DNA from: Artocarpus heterophyllus
Taxonomy: Eukaryota; Streptophyta; Magnoliopsida; Rosales; Moraceae
Direction of reading: 5' to 3'
DNA: 64,000 nucleotides
NCBI GenBank assembly: GCA_025403435.1
Contig: CM046353.1
Span: forward strand, 26,510,259-26,574,258
The notes beneath the pieces were generated by a model. It saw nothing but the letters and a program-made list of their open reading frames with translations. It ran no database searches and was not told where the DNA came from. How positions within the stretch are numbered: position 1 is the stretch's first letter; every line of letters starts with the position of its first letter. The translations under genes and the position numbers were made by a program. This document shows positions 1 to 12,126 of the stretch, piece after piece.

Positions 1-1
1 A

Positions 2-517
2 GGTGATCTTTCAGTTCGGGAGTATGAGGCAAAGTTTAACGAGTTGGCTAGATTTTCTCCATCAGCTGTGGCATCGGAGTGCGAGAAATACATCAAGTTT
101 CAGGAGGGACTCAAGGCTCCTATTCGGCGGCAGTTGGTTGCTCTACGGCTTAGGAGTTTCGGAGAGCTTGTGTCGTCGGCAATCTACGTGGAGAATGATT
201 ACGTGCAGTATTGTGAGGACCGAGCCAAGGCTTCAGGAGGACCGCAGAGGAGTGGCAGGAAGAGCACCAGTAGTCGTCCAGCTCCGGGGAAAGGCAAGCA
301 AGGCGGTGCGACCAGTGGCAGTAGCAGTTCGTCTGGTAGCGGGCGTAGCAATCCCTACAGCTTTCATTGTCATTTCTGTCAGCAGCTCGGACACATCAAG
401 AGGAATTGCCCGATCAGGAGTGCTCGTCTTGGATCTCAGACCGGGGAGGATGCCAGTCGTTCATCTCAGCCTCAGCCTCAGACCCTACCTCCGCCTCCGC
501 AGTACCCGCAGTTGTAG
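2..517 (+). pseudogene. gag: A1 gag, C-terminal part with zinc knuckle (ends at an in-frame stop)
   Basis: This reading frame is open from the window edge and encodes the end of the retrotransposon capsid domain (KFQEGLKAPIRRQL, then a linker rich in S, G and K) and a nucleocapsid zinc knuckle of the form C-X2-C-X4-H-X4-C (CHFCQQLGHIKRNC). A Q/P-rich tail follows. The TAG at 515-517 lies in the same frame as the downstream pol reading frame. The codons around it (CAG TTG TAG TAT CTG CAG) suggest a CAG-to-TAG change, so gag and pol were probably one polyprotein. The N-terminal half lies outside the window. Confidence 0.8.
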
Positions 518-2494
518 TATCTGCAGTTTTCTCCTCAGCAATTCTCATATCCGGCACGGGGGCAGCAACCGCAGTATTTTCAGCGCAGTGTTCCTCAGTA
601 TAGAGCTCCGAGTACAGGTAGTGTGCAATCGTCTCCATCTCAGCAGCATCGGCCGAGTAATCCCAGACCCAGTAATGTCGGTAGAGGAAAAGGAAAGGCG
701 CCAGTGCAGGTTCATGCAATGGCATCTGGAGGGTCAGATTCTCAGACTGGTAACGCGGTTGTCGATGGTATGATTTTGGTTTCCAGATCTTTAGCTCACG
801 TTTTATTTGATACCGGTGCCTCTCATTCTCTCATTTCGAGTTCTTTTGTACATGCCTTGGGATTAGAGGTAGAAGAGTTTAATGAACCCCTAGTTATAAC
901 TTCTCCCTTGGGGCGGGTGTGTGTAAATTGTATATGTAAATCCTGTAAAATAAAGATTGGGGATGAGATTTTGAAAAGTGATTTGATTATACTCCCCATG
1001 AGTTCCTATGATGTGATTTTAGGGATGGACTGGTTGTCCAGGTATAGTGCAGTCGTGGACTGCCAACTTAGAAAGGTGACCCTAGTGTCTGATAGGGGGA
1101 CGGTAATCACTTACCAGGGTGGTGGTGATTGGCTAATGAGTGAGCGCCTTATAAAGTCGTGTTTAGGAGGGCGAAGGAATCTAGATTGTTTTGCTTTTCT
1201 TGCCAATCTAGATTGCGAGCCCTATGTTCCGAGTAGTAGTGTAGTGATTCCGGTGGTTGATGAGTTCGAGGATGTCTTCCCCGATGAGTTATCAGGGTTA
1301 CCACCTCATCGGGAGATTGAGTTTGGTATCGGGTTGTTTCCAGGGACATCACCAATTTCTATGGCACCTTATCGGATGGCGCCGGCAGAGATGAAGGAAT
1401 TGAGGAAGCAACTTCAGGAGCTTGCTGATAAAGGATATATTCAAAATGGCACATCTCCGTGGGGAGCACCAGTTTTGTTCGCTAAGAAGCACGATGGGAC
1501 TCTCAGGTTATGTGTGGATTATCGGCAGCTGAATCGTGTTACGGTGAAGAACAAGTATCCTTTGCCTAGGATTGATGAGCTATTTGATCAGTTGGGAGGT
1601 TCGCGATACTTCTCGAAGATTAATTTGCGTTCAGGTTATCATCAGCTCAGGATCAAGGAAGAGGATATTCCCAAGACAGCTTTTAGGACTCGGTATGGGC
1701 ACTTCGAGTTTCTGGTCATGTCTTTTGGGTTGACAAATGCTCCAGCAGCTTTTATGGATCTGATGAACAGGGTATTTAGGCCGTATCTGGATCAGTTTGT
1801 GATCGTGTTCATCGATGACATTCTTGTGTATTCTAAGACTTGGGAGGAGCATGAGCAGCATCTTCGGATCGTGCTTCAGACTCTACGGGAGCACCAGTTG
1901 TATGCTAAGAGGGAAAAATGTGAGTTCTGGTTGACTGAGGTCAAATTTCTAGGTCATGTCATCTCGGAGCATGGTATTTCAGTGGGTCCGTCCAAGATTG
2001 AAGCTATATTGGAATGGGAACGACCAAGGAATGTAGCGGAGATTCGCAGCTTCTTAGGTCTTGCTGGATATTACAGGAAATTTGTAAAGGACTTTTCGAA
2101 GATTGCAGCTCCGTTGACGAGATTGATCAAGAAAAATGTCAGGTTTGAGTGGGATGAAGACTGTGAGTCTACTTTTCAGGAATTGAAGAACCGGTTGACT
2201 TCAGCTCCAGTGTTGATTATTCCTAGCAGTGATGAGCCGTATGAGGTTTATGCGGATGCTTCAGGCCGTGGACTTGGATGCGTGTTGATGCAGCATGGAC
2301 GTGTAGTTGCGTACGGATCGAGACAGCTACGACCTCACGAGTGGAATTATCCTACTCATGATTTAGAGCTTGCAGCGGTGATCTACGCGCTGAAGATTTG
2401 GAGGTGTTATTTGTATGGAGCATCGTTTCAGGTCTTCTCAGATCACAAGAGTTTGAGGTATTTGTTCACTCAGAGGGATCTCAATTTGAGGTAG
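518..2494 (+). pseudogene. pol: A1 pol: protease, reverse transcriptase and RNase H
   Basis: This continues the gag frame. The retropepsin active site is [10 protein letters not shown], with its Asp codon at 809. Reverse transcriptase has [30 protein letters not shown] and the FIDD catalytic box at 1808-1819. RNase H begins at [11 protein letters not shown] near 2245 and includes [10 protein letters not shown]. Two defects are visible. The first RT catalytic Asp is Asn ([10 protein letters not shown], codon AAT at 1622-1624), whereas the A2 copy has [10 protein letters not shown]. The frame is then stopped by TAG at 2492-2494, where A2 has CAG. Apart from these and the stop at 515, the polyprotein frame is open, so this copy is recent but inactive. 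Confidence 0.9.
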
Positions 2495-4150
2495 CGCAGA
2501 TGGGTAGAGTACATGGAGGATTATGATTTCGCGTTGCAGTATCATCCTGGGAAAGCTAATGTGGTCGCGGATGCGCTTAGCAGGAAGTCTTCAGGGATTC
2601 TCGCTTGTTTGATTTTTGAGGACTGGAGCAGGGATGCGACAGTGAGTGAGTATCGGCTACTGTATCATGAAGATGGTGATCGAGTTTCGTTATATCATGT
2701 GGAAGCGACTCCAGCTCTTGTTCGGACGGTGAAGCAAAGCCAGTGGCAGGATCGACATTTGCAGGGGATTTGGTCGTGGATTCAGAACGGGGAGCAGTTT
2801 GAAGAATGGAGCGTGCATGCAGATGGATCATTGTACTTCCGGGAGCGTCTTGCAGTTCCAGTTATCACCGAGGTGACGAAAGCCGTTCTAGACGAAGCTC
2901 ATAGGTCTCAGTTCGCTATTCATCCAGGGAGCACCAAGATGTATCGTGATTTGAAGAGGCAGTATTGGTGGATAAGCATGAAGAAAGATGTTCGTGAGTA
3001 CGTGGCCAAGTGTTCGACGTGTCTCCAGGTGAAAGCTGAGCATCAGAAGCCTGCAGGTCAGCTTCAGCCGCTTCCTATTCTAGGGTGGAAATGGGAGCAT
3101 GTGACGATGGATTTCCTCACAGGTTTGCCGAGGACGGAGCAGCGGCATGATGCAGTTTGGGTTGTGGTCGACAGGTTGACAAAATCGGCGCATTTCATTC
3201 CGTTTAGGTCGACGTGTTCCAGGAAGATTCTCGGGGAGTTGTATATGCTGAACATTGTGAGGTTGCATGGAGTTCCTTTGTCCATCACCTCTGATCGAGA
3301 CACCAGGTTTAATGCTAAGTACTGGAGGAGTTTTCAGGAGGCTTTGGGTACGGATTTGAACTTCAGTACGACGTTTCATCCTCAGACTGATGGACAGTCT
3401 GAGCGGGTTATTCAGGTTCTTGAGGATATGTTGCGTGCTTGTGCGTTGGACTTCGGCAGGAATTGGAAGCAATGTTTGCATTTGGCGGAGTTCGCGTACA
3501 ACAACAGTTATCAGGCGAGTATCGGTATGGCACCATTTGAGGCATTGTATGGGCGACCGTGTCGGTCACCTGTGTGTTGGGCCGAGCCGGAAGATAGAGT
3601 TATTCTTGGGCCGGATGAGATTCGTGACAGCAACGAGAAAGTCGCGGTGATTCGAGGTCGGTTGAGAGCAGCTCAGAGTCGTCAGAAGAGTTACGCGGAT
3701 AGGAGACGTAGACCTTTAGAGTTCGCGGTTGGAGATTTTGTTCTCTTGAGGGTGTCGCCTCGTAAGGGGACTATGCGGTTCGGAGTGAGTGGAAAGCTCG
3801 CACCGAGGTATATTGGGCCGTTCGAGATCACTCAGCGTGCTGGTGTGGTCGCTTATCAGCTTAATCTTCCGCCTGAACTTTCTCATGTGCACGATGTGTT
3901 TCATGTGTCGATGCTTAGGAAATGTCCACCTGAGCAGGATAAGATAGTTTCGTTTCACGATGTGCAGGTTCAGGAGGATACGACATACGAAGAAGTGCCG
4001 ATTCAGGTTATCGACCGGAAAGTGATTAGCTTGCATCGTCGTGAGATACCATTGGTGAAAGTCATGTGGCAGCATCACGGGGTTGATGAAGCCACTTGGG
4101 AATTAGAGTCAAGTATGCGAAAATTGTATCCGCATTTGTTTTGTGTTTGA
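2495..4150 (+). pseudogene. pol: A1 pol: RNase H connection, integrase and chromodomain-like tail
   Basis: The frame reopens after the TAG at 2492 and stays open to TGA at 4148-4150. It carries [16 protein letters not shown] (end of RNase H), the integrase zinc-binding region [17 protein letters not shown]...KCSTCLQVK, and the DDE core. The core residues appear as MDFLTGLP and [15 protein letters not shown], then ITSDRDTRF, then [14 protein letters not shown]. The C-terminal part has GPFEI, the HDVFHVSMLRK motif, and a chromodomain-like segment with VKVMWQHHGVDEATWE. Chromodomain-like tails are thought to direct integration to particular chromatin in this lineage; that role is from family knowledge. 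No frameshift is seen. Confidence 0.9.
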
Positions 4151-4180
4151 GATGAGTTGTAAATTTCGAGGACGAAATTT

Positions 4181-4198
4181 CTTTTAGGGGTGGAGAGC
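4181..4198 (+). promoter_or_regulatory. A1 polypurine tract
   Basis: A purine-rich run (AGGGGTGGAGAG) lies directly before the TGTAACG start of the 3' LTR. It is the expected primer site for plus-strand DNA synthesis. A2 has the matching AGGGGTGG at 21835-21842. Confidence 0.7.
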
Positions 4199-5785
4199 TG
4201 TAACGTCCAGAAATTTATTTAATGTTAATGTAATGTAAATGATGAATTAGTGTGCCATAATTAAATTTTTAACTTTAATTAGATTATTTGGTTGGATTTT
4301 GAGTTTTTGGTTGTTTTGTTAAATTGATGCATTCAAATGATTTCTTATTGATTTAAAATGATGTTTTGAGTTTTAAAACACAACAATTTGTAAAATGTTA
4401 AAAATACTCCGTTTTGCAAAACCGTGGGCGGCACATGGTTTTCGCACAATAAAACCGCCCACCGATTTTCTCTATTTATTTCCCTCTTCTCTCTGTCTCT
4501 CCTCACTCTCACGTTTCACTCTCTCTCTCTTCTCTCATCTCTCTCGGCAACCTCACTCTCTCTCTCTACATCTCTCTCAAATTTTAAAACAAATTCGAAT
4601 CCAAGCTTCGGGATAGCAAGGAGGAAGCTCGGGGACGTGATTCGGCAACCGAGAACGCGGATTGAAGCTTCGATTCGAGGTTAGATTCGAAATTTTCTAA
4701 ACTTTTTACAAAATTTTCAATTTTGTGTGTTTTTGAAATCTAAGTTTGTTTTAGCTTAGAAAACCGTGGATTTGTGTTAAATGAACTTAGAACAACTAGA
4801 ATCTAAGCCTAGATTGAAGAAAAACGGATTGAATTCAAGATTTTTCATTTTTCCCCTCATTTTCTCATTTTCGGATTTTTGAGGATTTTGAGTTTAAATG
4901 TTGTTTAAATGATTCCAAACATGTTCTAGAATGTTTTTCTATCAACTATAGTTGTTTTTCATGCCTGGGATTTGAGAAAAACAGGTTAGAAACAAGATTT
5001 GGATTTTGGGGATCGAGAAACCCGTGGCTGGGATTTCTGGGTTTTCCCAGTTCGGCAGGCCGAAGTTCATGTTTGGCAGGCCGGAGTGATGATCGGCAGG
5101 CCGGTGTTCTTCCGACCGGCAGGCCGAATCTGGGGAAATGTTCGGCAGGCCGAACCTTGTTTCCGGTAGGCCGAACTGTGCAGTTCGGCAGGCCAAAGCA
5201 GGACGTCCGGCAGGCCGACCGAGGCATGGAAAATTTTGTGATTTTCACCCGTTTTCACTGTTTTGAACCCAGATTTAAATCCCAACCTTATAGGATGATT
5301 TTAAAGGTACAAATGGCACACTAGGACATCATGAAATGATTTAGTAACATAGAATGTTTCGAACTAGATATTAATCGACTTAGTTTGTATCTAGGATCGT
5401 TCGTGGTTCCGTGGAGCTAACGTATAGCGGACCGGGATTGCGGTGTGGGGTACCGGCACGAGTATTGAGGTAGGACTTCTATCCTATTTCTTTGGTAGCC
5501 TGGTTTTGAAATGATTTGGCTTTGAAAAGGATTTCTATCAAAATGTTTTCAACGGTTGTTTGAAAATGGTTTTATCGGTTATATTTTAATATACCGTGAT
5601 CTGAAATGAATTTCATAATAAATGTAATTGACAACACTCGGTAATAGGGTTTTGAATGATAATGATAATAAACACATGGGCATGATGCCATATCAGAGAT
5701 CGGGTCGTGTAGCGATCGACCTTGGGGGCAGGTCCCGAAACCCAGCTGGGCCACTACGGTGGTGATATCATGGTTTGCCTAGGTA
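4199..5785 (+). repeat. A1 3' LTR, truncated
   Basis: It starts TGTAACGTCC and is clearly homologous to the A2 LTRs. A TATTTATT sequence near 4473 and a CT-rich tract at about 4480-4575 may mark the promoter and transcript start. An array of TTCGGCAGGCCGAA units lies at 5051-5218. After TGGTTTGCCTAGG near 5771 the match to A2 stops; roughly the last 560 bp of the LTR are missing and copia LTR sequence begins by 5808. No other gene is seen here. Confidence 0.85.
5051..5218 (+). repeat. Dyad array in A1 LTR (8 units)
   Basis: Eight copies of TTCGGCAGGCCGAA or near variants start at about 5051, 5072, 5092, 5116, 5141, 5162, 5183 and 5206, so the period is 20-25 bp. The arms TCGGC and GCCGA are inverted repeats around an AG centre. 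Spacers vary in sequence; one is TTCATGTT (from 5066), which recurs in B and C3. Confidence 0.9.
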
Positions 5786-5807
5786 AGAGTAAATTGGTGT
5801 TTTGATT

Positions 5808-6509
5808 GTTTTGATCAGATAACTTCTCTATTGGGTTATTTGAATTAAAACTGATACTTTATCCTTTAGAATCTCGGGTCGAAAACAAAAGATTCACGAA
5901 GTTATTTATTCGGCAGTTCGGCCTGTTGATCCACATGTTTGTCCTACCGATGGAGCTGTTCGGCCTACTGATCATCCTGATCGGCCTGCCGATGAGCGAA
6001 GGATAAGGTCACGCGTTTGTATATAGATCTTATCAGATATTGATCCGAATTTGATTTTGTTTCAAATTTTGAGACCTAATCTAATAAGAGCTGACCCTAG
6101 ACCCAACCTCTATAAATAGGGAGTAAGTCACATAAGTTATTTAGATCAATTAAGAGATTAAGAGTGATACTCTGCTGTTGAGAATATGAAAACTCCCTAA
6201 GAGCTTTTGTTCACAAATCACAAACACTAGCTTTGGGTTTTCTTAATTGGTTGGAAGGAGAGTCACTTGGTGGAAGAGCTGTACTGTGAGCCCACACTCA
6301 CTCCGATCGTGGATAGAGAATAGTAAAGAAGACCAGTTTGTTGAGGCTCTTCTAGAACGTTACTTCTCTTGATTGATTGCAGGAGCTTTTCGGCACACAA
6401 AGGTTAGTAAGATTTAGTTAATTTATGCATATAGCATGTCAAACTTGTGTTTTGAAAAATACTCTGATGTAAAATTTTAAAAATTCCGCTGCGTACTATT
6501 TTTTCAACA
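5808..6509 (+). repeat. C1 5' LTR, 3' portion only
   Basis: Homology to the C3 LTR begins at GTTTTGATCAG and runs to TTTTCAACA at 6509, directly before the primer-binding site. It holds a short dyad array (5917-5993) and a TATA box (TATAAATAGG, 6111-6120). About the first 1.3 kb of the LTR is absent. Confidence 0.85.
5917..5993 (+). repeat. Dyad array in C1 LTR (about 3 units, opposite orientation)
   Basis: The units read TTCGGCCTGTTGA, TTCGGCCTACTGA and TCGGCCTGCCGA, which is the CT-centred orientation. Two of the three carry substitutions. The TATA box lies about 118 bp downstream. Confidence 0.8.
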
Positions 6510-6511
6510 AT

Positions 6512-6523
6512 TGGTATCAGAGC
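6512..6523 (+). promoter_or_regulatory. C1 primer-binding site (tRNA-iMet type)
   Basis: TGGTATCAGAGC starts two bases after the LTR end. It matches the primer-binding sequence widely used by plant LTR retrotransposons, complementary to the 3' end of initiator methionine tRNA. Confidence 0.9.
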
Positions 6524-8306
6524 TATGGTTTTTACATATATATACGAGTTTGTGATTGTGTTATATGTATATATTTTGTGATCTTAATCTCTCCTATGCT
6601 TGAATTTAATTTTATAGAGAGTTGGCACTCTAGGTTTCTATATATTATATATGTTGTCATGGATTATGTGGTGAATGTTCATTAATTAATTATAGTTGGT
6701 TAAATTATTATTTAATTATTAATTAATTAATTAATTAATGCCGGTTATGGTTCCTTAGAGGTTAGAATGCGTATCTAGGTTTTTCATGTAATTAGATGGT
6801 GGACTGTCATCTTTGTCTAGGAATTATTATTTATTTTTAAATTTGTAAGAATTTTGTAATTAAATAATTATTCGAAGAAGACAGATCGAGAAGACGGATT
6901 TAGAAGTCAGATCTAGAAGAATGATGATGGCGCTCTCAGGTATTTTTTGAGTCTTTAATTTTATGTTTTTGAATTGTTGAAAATAAAATTGATGAATTGC
7001 ATTAAAAATTGCATTTTCTAGAATGGGAGATTTGTGCTCGGTCGGCATGCCGAACCCCACAGTTCGGCAGGCCGATGGTCACAGGTCGGTGGGCCAGACT
7101 TGAGGTTCGGCAAGCCATCAGTGGGGCAGAAATCAGGAGGCTCTAGCGATAGGCCTAACAGGAAACTTCTAGTTCGACAGGCCAAACTTCCAGCTTGGTA
7201 GGCCAAACTGTCATGAGTCGATAGGCCGATCTTTCTGATCGACAGGCCGATGGAGCATGACCGGTAGGCCGATCACCTAGATCGGCCTGCTGATCGAGAG
7301 CTTAAAAATTTCCTGAAAAAGTGCAGTTTTTTCGGTGCAGTTTTAATTTTGTTTTTGGGACAATTCTGAGAAACATTAAATTTGGAGATGACCAGAAATA
7401 TGAAGTATTCGATTCATACTAGATTGAAGACTTGAAGATGGGCATTATATGAAGAAGGATACAGCTTGAGGATTCAAAGATGAATAATCGATAATATAAG
7501 TCTCGATTATTCTCTTGTAATCTTTGTTTTCTATTCTCTACAGTGGAGCCATAATATTACGGTTATTTATTATTTTGCTTATAGAATTGCTTGATAGTTT
7601 GCTTGTCTATATTATAATATGATTTGCCATATATATTGATAACATGTCATATAGAATAGGGAGTGCCACTCATATTAAAATTGTTCATGTATATTCTTGA
7701 AATAAAACCTTGATTTCAAAAGATTGAGTGGGAGAAGGTTTTCGAAGAGAGAACCTAAGACATCTATCGTTGGTCCACAGGCAGAACATGATGGTCCTGA
7801 CCTCTAGGTAGGGATTTCTATCATGTACCAGGTTGGATCTCTGAGAGGATAAGGTATTTTAGCATGATTCATGGTTGCACACCCCTAGGTGGTGATTATA
7901 AATCATGGATAAAATATTGAAACGATGGTTATACACTGACATTTAAATCATGGATAAAATATTGAAACGATGGTTATACACTCACGTTAATTTTATTATT
8001 AACCTCCCCTAGGAGCTCTGTTAATAAAATTAATGGCCAAAGAAATGATTATTAATATATGCTGGATTATACGGGTCCTAGATGGCATATATTAATCAGG
8101 AGGGGATCGTGTTCCTGATTGAATTTGGCATGACTCCCCTAGGAGCTTGTTGAATTCAGAGTTGGGAATTATCATTGTAAGGTTGTGATATTTTCAAGGT
8201 TTTGACACATAAACACATTAGTATTTTTACATGATTGTGTTATCTAACTAATTTATTATTATATGTTTGCTTATGTTTGGTATATGATTCTTTATTGCAG
8301 ATTAAA
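6524..8306 (+). other. C1 untranslated leader
   Basis: About 1.8 kb lies between the primer-binding site and gag. It is AT-rich except for a GC-rich dyad array at 7042-7295. A putative 5' splice site (CAG|GTATTT, about 6938) and a pyrimidine-rich TTCTTTATTGCAG just before gag (about 8288-8300) match the corresponding C3 positions. Two near-identical segments at about 7898-7930 and 7948-7980 (AAATCATGGATAAAATATTG) look like a small local duplication that C3 does not have. No gene is seen. Confidence 0.65.
7042..7295 (+). repeat. Dyad array in C1 leader
   Basis: About nine degenerate units of TCGGCAGGCCGA lie between TCGGCATGCCGA at 7042 and an inverted last unit, TCGGCCTGCTGA, near 7282. Many differ by C-to-T or G-to-A changes, as expected for methylated CpG decay. 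Confidence 0.8.
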
Positions 8307-11300
8307 AAGCCTAAAAATGCTTTATCATTGATACTTGACAAAAACCTATTAACTGGAGAGAATATAATGATTAGAAACGGAACCTAGATGTCGTCCTATC
8401 CTTTGAGAAACTGAAATATGTACTGACAACCCCTTTTCATCCCAAGCCTACGGGAGACTCAACTGATGAGCAATTCTAAGCATATGATCACTGGAAAGAT
8501 GCTAATGATCAGGCTCGCTGCTATGTGATGGTTAGCGTGAATAACACGTTGCAGGCTCAACATCAGGATTATGAGACTGTGAAGTAGATCTTGGATAATC
8601 TTGAGGATATGTTTGGAGGCTAGGCCATAACAAAGCAGCATGGGGCACTTCAAAAACTCTTAAACTGTAAGCAGAGACCGGGGACATTTATAAAGGAGCA
8701 CATGATGCTGGTCATGGGTTACCTTGCTGAGGCACAAACCAATAGAGCCGACATTGAGCTGAAACTCAGATGACTATGGTCTTTGAGACTCTGTCAAAGG
8801 AATTTATTATGTTTAGAGCTACATTTTATTTAACCAAGAGATGGGATATGACCTTAACAGAATTAATGAAACAGTTACAAGAGTTCAAACTGCTGATCAG
8901 GGAGTCTCCTGCGGGTGGAGAGGCCAACATAGTAGCTGCTTATGGTTCCAAACTCAGCTCTAGGAATGGAAAGAAGCAACAGGCCAAGAATGGAAAGTCT
9001 TTTATTCCAGCTACCACCAAGAGCAAAAAGAAGAAAAAAAAAGAACTCAAAGAAGCTTAAGTGCTTCTTCTATGAGAAGGTCGGGCATATCAAGAAGCAT
9101 TGCAAGGACTTCCTTTCCAAAGGAGGTAGGTGTGATCTTCAATATTTAGAAACTTGTTTGGTTGAGGAATCCAATGACATTTGGGTCGTCGATTCCGGTG
9201 CAACTAATCATGTTTGTGTTTCTCTGCAGGGGTTCAAAGAAACAAGAAGTCTGCTGCATAAGGACATCACGCTTCGGATGGGCGATGGATCCTTGGTCTC
9301 AGAGGAAGCAGTGGGAGACGTCCATCTTTGTTTTGATAATTATAGGAATTTATTTTTACAAGATTGTTTTTATGTTCCCAAATTTAAAAGGAATTTAATT
9401 TCTGTAGCTTGTTTATGTAAAGACGCCTATTTGGTTTCTTTTAATGATAAAATGGTGATTTGTAAAAAAAAATCTTTTATTTGTTCTAGATGGATGCAAA
9501 ATAATCTATATTTTATCAAACCTAAGATGGATTTATTGCTTAATGCTGAGATGAATGATAATAACTCTAAAAGACTTAAAACTTCTCACTCTAATAAGAC
9601 TTATCTTTGGCATTTGCGCCTTGGTCACATTAACCTGAGTAGGATTCAAAGGTTGGTAAGGGATGGACCTTTAAGTCACTTAAAGGTAGAATCTATACCT
9701 CAATGCGCATCTTGTTTGGAGGGTAAAATAACCGAAAGACCATTCGGGTCTAAGGGCAATAGGGCTGAAGGGGTTCTAGAACTTGTGCATAGTGATGTTT
9801 GCGGATCGATGAACATCCTGGCACGAGGAGGGTATGAGTACTTTGTCACTTTTATTGACGATTACTCAAGATATGGGTATGTGTACCTGATGCACCACAA
9901 AAGCAAAACTTGTGACAGGTTCAGGGAGCTTCAGGCTGAAGTGGAAAAGCAATTGGGTAGACCCATAAAGGCACTTCGATCCGATCGAGGTGGGGAATAC
10001 CTTTCTGATAAGTTCTTGGAACACTTATTAGAGAATAGGATTTTATCCCATTTGATTGCACCGGGCACTCCGCAGTAGAATGGCATAGCGAAGAGAAGAA
10101 ATAGGACTTTGATGGACATGATTAGGTCCATGATGAGTTATTCATCATTGCCTTTATCCTTTTTGGGATATGCACTGCAAACCACATGTTATCTTTTGAA
10201 CAATGTGCCTTCAAAATCGGTCCCTAAAACTCGTCACGAGTTGTGGACGGGTAAGAAGATGTCCTTAAATCATATTTGCATATGGGAATGTCTGGCTCAT
10301 GTTCTGTTTAAGGATTTGAATAAGTTGGAAGCACGTTTGGAAGTTTGTATGTTTGTTGGATGTCCAAAATGGACTAAAGGGGGTTATTTCTATAACCCAA
10401 AGGAAAATAAAGTCGTGGTTTCAACTAATGAAACTTTCCTTGAAGAGAGTTACATGGATGACTTTAAACCTCGAAGCAAATTGGTGCTTGAGGAGTTAAG
10501 GAGTGATCCGATCACTCTGAAGGTTCTAAATGAAACCCGTCCGATCAGTGTAGAAAAACCAAACAAACCTGAACAACAACCTAAGGGGCTCGGCATAGTG
10601 GGAGGATCAGGTGTCAACCTGAGAGGTATATGTTTAATGAGGAGGTCTTTTTGGCTGAAGCAGATGAACATGACTAGGATCCTTATACTTACGCAGAAGC
10701 TATGGAGGATGTTGATTGAAAACTCTAGACAAAGGCCCTGAACATTGAGATGAAGTCTATGGAGACTAATTAGGTCTAGGAGCTTGTGGATCTTCCCAAA
10801 GGGGTAAAACCCATAGGGTGTAAGTGGATCTACAAGAGGAAAAGAGGAGTAGATGGAAAGGTCGAAACCTTTAAGGCTAGACTGGTAGCTAAGGGTTATA
10901 CGCAAAAGGAAGGAATCGATTATGAGGAAACCTTTTTGCCTGTAGCCATCCTTAAGTCCATCCGGATTCCCTTGTCCATAGCTACCGCTCTCGACTGTGA
11001 GATTTGGTAGATGGATGTCAAGACAACTTTTTTGAATGGCCATCTTGATGAGTCCATTTATATGGCATAACCAGATGGGTTCAAGGTCACGGGTCAAGAG
11101 GGTAAGGTTTGTAAGCTGTTAAAGTCAATTTATGGACTTAAGTAGGCTTTTCGTTCTTGGAACATACGATTTGATCAGGTTATCAAGACTTATGGGTTCT
11201 CACAAAATGTGGATGAGCCATGTGTTTACAAACACATTAAGGATGAGAAGGTGGTTTTTCTGCTGCTCTATGTAGATGATATTCTGCTAATTGGCAATGA

Positions 11301-12126
11301 CATTGGGGCATTGTCATTGGTCAAATTATGGTTGACCAAGCAGTTTGACATGAAGGACTTGGGTGAGGCTAATTTTGTTCTTGGTATCTAGATCTTTCGG
11401 GATAAGAAGAACAAGAATATAGCTTTATCCCAGGCTGGATACATAGATAAAATTCTCCAGAGGTTTGTAATGGAGGATTCCAAGAAAGGTGGGCAACCAT
11501 CTAGGTCTGGAATTATTCTTTCTAAGAAAGACTCCCCAAAGTCTGAGGAAGAAAGAGAATACATTATGAAGGTGCTTTATGCTTCGACAGTGGGTAGTCT
11601 CATGTATGCCATGCTTTGCACACAATCGGATATTAGTTATGCGGTTGGAATTGTAAGTCGATTTCAGGCAGATCCAGGACCGAACCATTGGGTCACAGTA
11701 AAGCATATTTTCAAGTGCCTGAGAAGGACTCGTGGGTATATGCTTGTGTATTCGTGTGAGGACTTGACTCCTCTAGGATATACTGACTTGGATTTTCAAT
11801 CCTACCTAGATTCTAGGAAATCGACTTTGGGTTTTGTGTTTACTCTGGGCGGCGGTGCCATCAGTTGGAGAAGTGTGAAGCAAGATTACACTTTGGTTTC
11901 AATGATGGAGGCTGAGTATGTAGCAGTTACTGATGTTTCGAAAGAAACAGTATGGCTCCGCAAGTTCCTTGGGGATTTGAGGTAGTTCCTGGTATGGATA
12001 AAGCGGTATCACTGTACTGTGACAACAGTGCGGCGGTAGCTAATGCTAAGGAACCAAGATTTCACAAGAAGAGTAAGCATATTGATCAGAAGTATCATGT
12101 GATAAAGGACTTCATTGAGGGCGAGC
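8307..12126 (+). pseudogene. gag-pol: C1 gag-pol pseudogene (copia)
   Basis: Collinear with the intact C3 polyprotein. The gag ATG is lost: the C3 context AAAATGTCT is AAAGCCT here. Gag has stops at about 8479, 8587 and 8623. The longest open stretches are 8942-10078 (zinc knuckle region with its second Cys changed to Tyr, [14 protein letters not shown]; protease DSGATNHVC; integrase core to about APGTPQ), 10109-10741, 10786-11010 (RT start) and 11209-11391 (RT YVDD box). RNase H follows at 11470-12120. The frame breaks at DFIEG, where the coding sequence passes directly into the 3' LTR, so the last 40 or so residues and the polypurine tract are deleted. It cannot make a working polyprotein. 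Confidence 0.85.

Larger units (their letters stand above)
1..5785 (+). mobile_element. A1: Ty3/gypsy (Tekay/Del-like chromovirus) element, both ends incomplete
   Basis: The element runs off the left edge of the window inside gag. It continues through protease, reverse transcriptase, RNase H, integrase and a chromodomain-like tail, then a polypurine tract and a 3' LTR that starts TGTAACG at 4199. Domain order PR-RT-RH-IN marks Ty3/gypsy. The lineage call rests on the chromodomain-like tail ending in YPHLF, the TTCGAGGACGAAATTT sequence just before the polypurine tract, and LTRs of about 2.1 kb in the related copy at 15009-23995. The LTR is cut off near 5785, where copia sequence follows. Confidence 0.85.

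Noticed and set aside
414..725. Antisense frames over A1, A2 and A3 gag-pol (for example 414-725, 3080-3481, 19280-19606)
   Set aside because: They are shadows of the coding strand with no independent domain.
5051..5218. Dyad arrays as CRISPR arrays
   Set aside because: The repeats are only 12-14 bp, near-palindromic, spaced by 6-12 bp, and shared spacers recur. They lie in plant LTRs with no cas genes.
4942..5324. Frames rich in RPAE/SACR/LPN residues (also at 15752-16086, 22576-22933, 35956-36144, 36961-37458, 50448-50802 and 52368-52580)
   Set aside because: They are translations of the dyad arrays on either strand. The repetitive peptides follow from the DNA repeat and have no support as genes.
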